DNA of 7,105 nt. It comes from Dokdonella_A sp038237055 (GTDB lineage Bacteria; Pseudomonadota; Gammaproteobacteria; Xanthomonadales; Rhodanobacteraceae). The stretch is from positions 1-7,105 of the forward strand of contig JBBRZD010000173.1 of NCBI GenBank assembly GCA_038237055.1, read 5' to 3'. The translations under genes and the position numbers were made by a program. This document shows, one piece after another, positions 6,801 to 7,105 of this stretch. Within the stretch, counting starts at the first letter, position 1. Each line of letters starts with the position of its first letter. Under the pieces are notes generated by a model. That model searched no databases, was not told the origin of the DNA, and saw only the letters and a list, made by a program, of their open reading frames with translations.

Positions 6801-7105
6801 AGATGATGAAGTACCACATCCAGACCAGCGGCCGGTCGCTGCACGCGCAGGAAATCCAGTTCAACGACATCCGCACCACGCTTCAGGCTCTCTACGCGTT
6901 GTTCGACAACTGCAATTCGTTGCATACGAACGCCTACGACGAAGCGATCACCACGCCGACCGAGGAAAGCGTGCGCCGCGCGGTCGCAATTCAGATGATC
7001 ATCAACAAGGAGCTCGGCCTCAACTTCAACGAAAACCCGTGGCAGGGCAGCTTCGCCGTCGACTACCTCACCGACATGGTCGAGGAAGCTGTCTACAAGG
7101 AATTC
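3830..7105 (+). CDS. icmF: Fused isobutyryl-CoA mutase IcmF, C-terminus cut by window edge
   Basis: This adenosylcobalamin enzyme interconverts isobutyryl-CoA and n-butyryl-CoA and carries its own G-protein chaperone. 1092 codons are visible; by comparison with the family roughly 100-150 C-terminal residues are missing. Domains in order: B12-binding domain (about 18-150) with SLFDGHDAA, His31 as lower axial ligand, SSYQGGH and the GGGGGT loop (105-110); MeaB-type GTPase (about 205-415) with P-loop GTGGAGKS (217-224), DPTRRRSGGALLGDRIRM (249-266), ETAGIGQ (310-316) and NKFD (357-360); a linker and dimer region (about 416-640); and the mutase TIM barrel (about 650 onward) with SISGYH, catalytic His913. 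Phe670 and Gln875 occupy the positions of Tyr89 and Arg207 in methylmalonyl-CoA mutase, the signature of isobutyryl-CoA specificity. Start: ATG 3830, with a weak GCGGA site about 6 nt upstream; B12-domain homology begins by residue 18. Oddities: an 84-bp palindrome lies in frame in the linker, and a segment of about 60 extra residues lies before Gln875. Confidence 0.94.
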   Translation, partial: MSTPAQNLATDTSIEGAPLRFVTAASLFDGHDAAINIMRRLIQAQGAEVVHLGHNRSVEDVVRAALQEDADAIALSSYQGGHVEYFKYMIDMLKERGAGHIRVFGGGGGTITPEEIRELQAYGVERIYHPNDGMHLGLVAMIQDVVARARTAADARVLRDADAHTLPPAQVNIEDEIAVGHALTAIEEGRHDEHQLDRLRKEWQLAGGKTPVVGITGTGGAGKSSVVDELLLRFLHAFPQMRVAVLAVDPTRRRSGGALLGDRIRMNSLRSHRVFMRSMATRRQHVATNAVLKDCIAFLKGQAYDLVIVETAGIGQSDSEIVDLVDFPMYVMTSDYGAASQLEKIDMIDFAELIVLNKFDKRGAEDALRDVRKQWKRNRVAFQLKDEDVPVYQTIASQFNDPGVTWMFTNLCRLLREKKWGQVHFSGRRPEDSIALASKNEPDPISTPRIDWTPHLDTSLKEPRATVLIPGARVRYLAEIAEQGRGINGAIDKQAEAADRAQSYWQSLRDLEDAALPKMLDLYGVDELLLPSAAAPEFPASGERRSGGPDRRKLKFNWELRRESDERESNAPPVSIVDRSLVTLRQRYNDAIQSLSSESLKLLREWPQRLKSIIDEFTEYEVRGKVIKVENYRESLSHQKIPKIAAPTYKSWGELLVFLQKENLPGYYPFTGGVYPYRRTGEDPIRMFAGEGTPERTNRRFHYLSVGQPAARLSTAFDSVTLYGEDPAPRPDIYGKIGNSGVNVPTLDDMKKLYSGFDLCAPTTSVSMTINGPAPMILAMFMNTAIDQQIEKYLKEDPARWADAEKQIAKLFEGRTRPHYLGELPATNNGLGLALLGITGDQIVDAETYARIKAHTLSTVRGTVQADILKEDQAQNTCIFSTEFALRMMGDIQQYFVDKKVRNFYSVSISGYHIAEAGANPISQLAFTLSNGFTIVEYYLARGMNIDDFAPNLSFFFSNGMDPEYTVIGRVARRIWARAMRERYGANERSQMMKYHIQTSGRSLHAQEIQFNDIRTTLQALYALFDNCNSLHTNAYDEAITTPTEESVRRAVAIQMIINKELGLNFNENPWQGSFAVDYLTDMVEEAVYKEF
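5083..5166. repeat. 84-bp palindromic element inserted in frame within icmF
   Basis: Two perfect 25-bp inverted arms (5083-5107 and 5142-5166) flank a 34-nt centre. The left arm contains GGGGTCAGGTTCATTTTT and the right arm its inverse complement. From memory, GGGGTCAG-type palindromes are dispersed near REP-associated tyrosine transposase (RAYT) genes in Gammaproteobacteria; this association is recalled, not checked. The element spans 84 nt, exactly 28 codons, and is translated as part of the linker between the GTPase and mutase domains, residues about 418-446, including KWGQVHFSG from the left arm and KNEPDPIS from the right. No flanking target duplication is visible, as expected for Y1-transposase-type mobilisation. 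No stop codon arises. Confidence 0.75.

Noticed and set aside
7100..7105. GAATTC at the very end of the window, suggesting a cloning junction
   Set aside because: It encodes Glu-Phe in a YKEF segment that fits the mutase family, so it is probably natural and its position at the edge a coincidence.

Overview
The window looks like chromosomal DNA from a GC-rich Gammaproteobacterium. The order Xanthomonadales/Lysobacterales, perhaps a Rhodanobacteraceae-like genus, is my best guess. This rests on the gene repertoire (a CSLREA-type secreted protein, leucine dehydrogenase, fused isobutyryl-CoA mutase), on two TACAAT -10 elements in a similar context, and on a GGGGTCAGGTTCA-type palindromic repeat. 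The taxonomic call is inference and low confidence. I see no RNA genes, CRISPR array, transposase gene or replication origin.

Layout. Positions 1-634 (minus strand) hold the N-terminal part of a secreted beta-helix protein with a CSLREA motif, cut by the left edge. Positions 688-1791 (minus) encode a complete leucine dehydrogenase. A divergent intergenic region (1792-2045) follows, with a candidate minus-strand promoter, a palindrome in the dehydrogenase leader, and a TetR-type operator inside a candidate plus-strand promoter. Positions 2046-2648 (plus) encode a TetR-family repressor. It is followed 16 nt later by an alpha/beta hydrolase (2665-3591), probably in the same operon. A 238-bp intergenic region contains a REP-like inverted repeat, a perfect 11-bp inverted repeat and a TACAAT -10 box. 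From 3830 to the right edge runs a very large fused coenzyme-B12 mutase of the IcmF type, cut at its C-terminus.

How the genes may work together. Leucine dehydrogenase deaminates valine, leucine and isoleucine to branched 2-oxo acids. The 2-oxo acid from valine is converted to isobutyryl-CoA, which IcmF isomerises to n-butyryl-CoA for beta-oxidation. The mutase carries Phe and Gln at the two positions that separate isobutyryl-CoA mutases from methylmalonyl-CoA mutases, which fits this link. The TetR/hydrolase pair may be part of the same catabolic module or independent of it; the sequence does not decide.

The most striking structure is an 84-bp palindromic element (5083-5166) with two perfect 25-bp arms. 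It lies inside the icmF reading frame, in the linker between the G-protein domain and the mutase domain. Its length is exactly 28 codons and the frame stays open, so it looks like a REP/RAYT-type mobile palindrome exapted into coding sequence.
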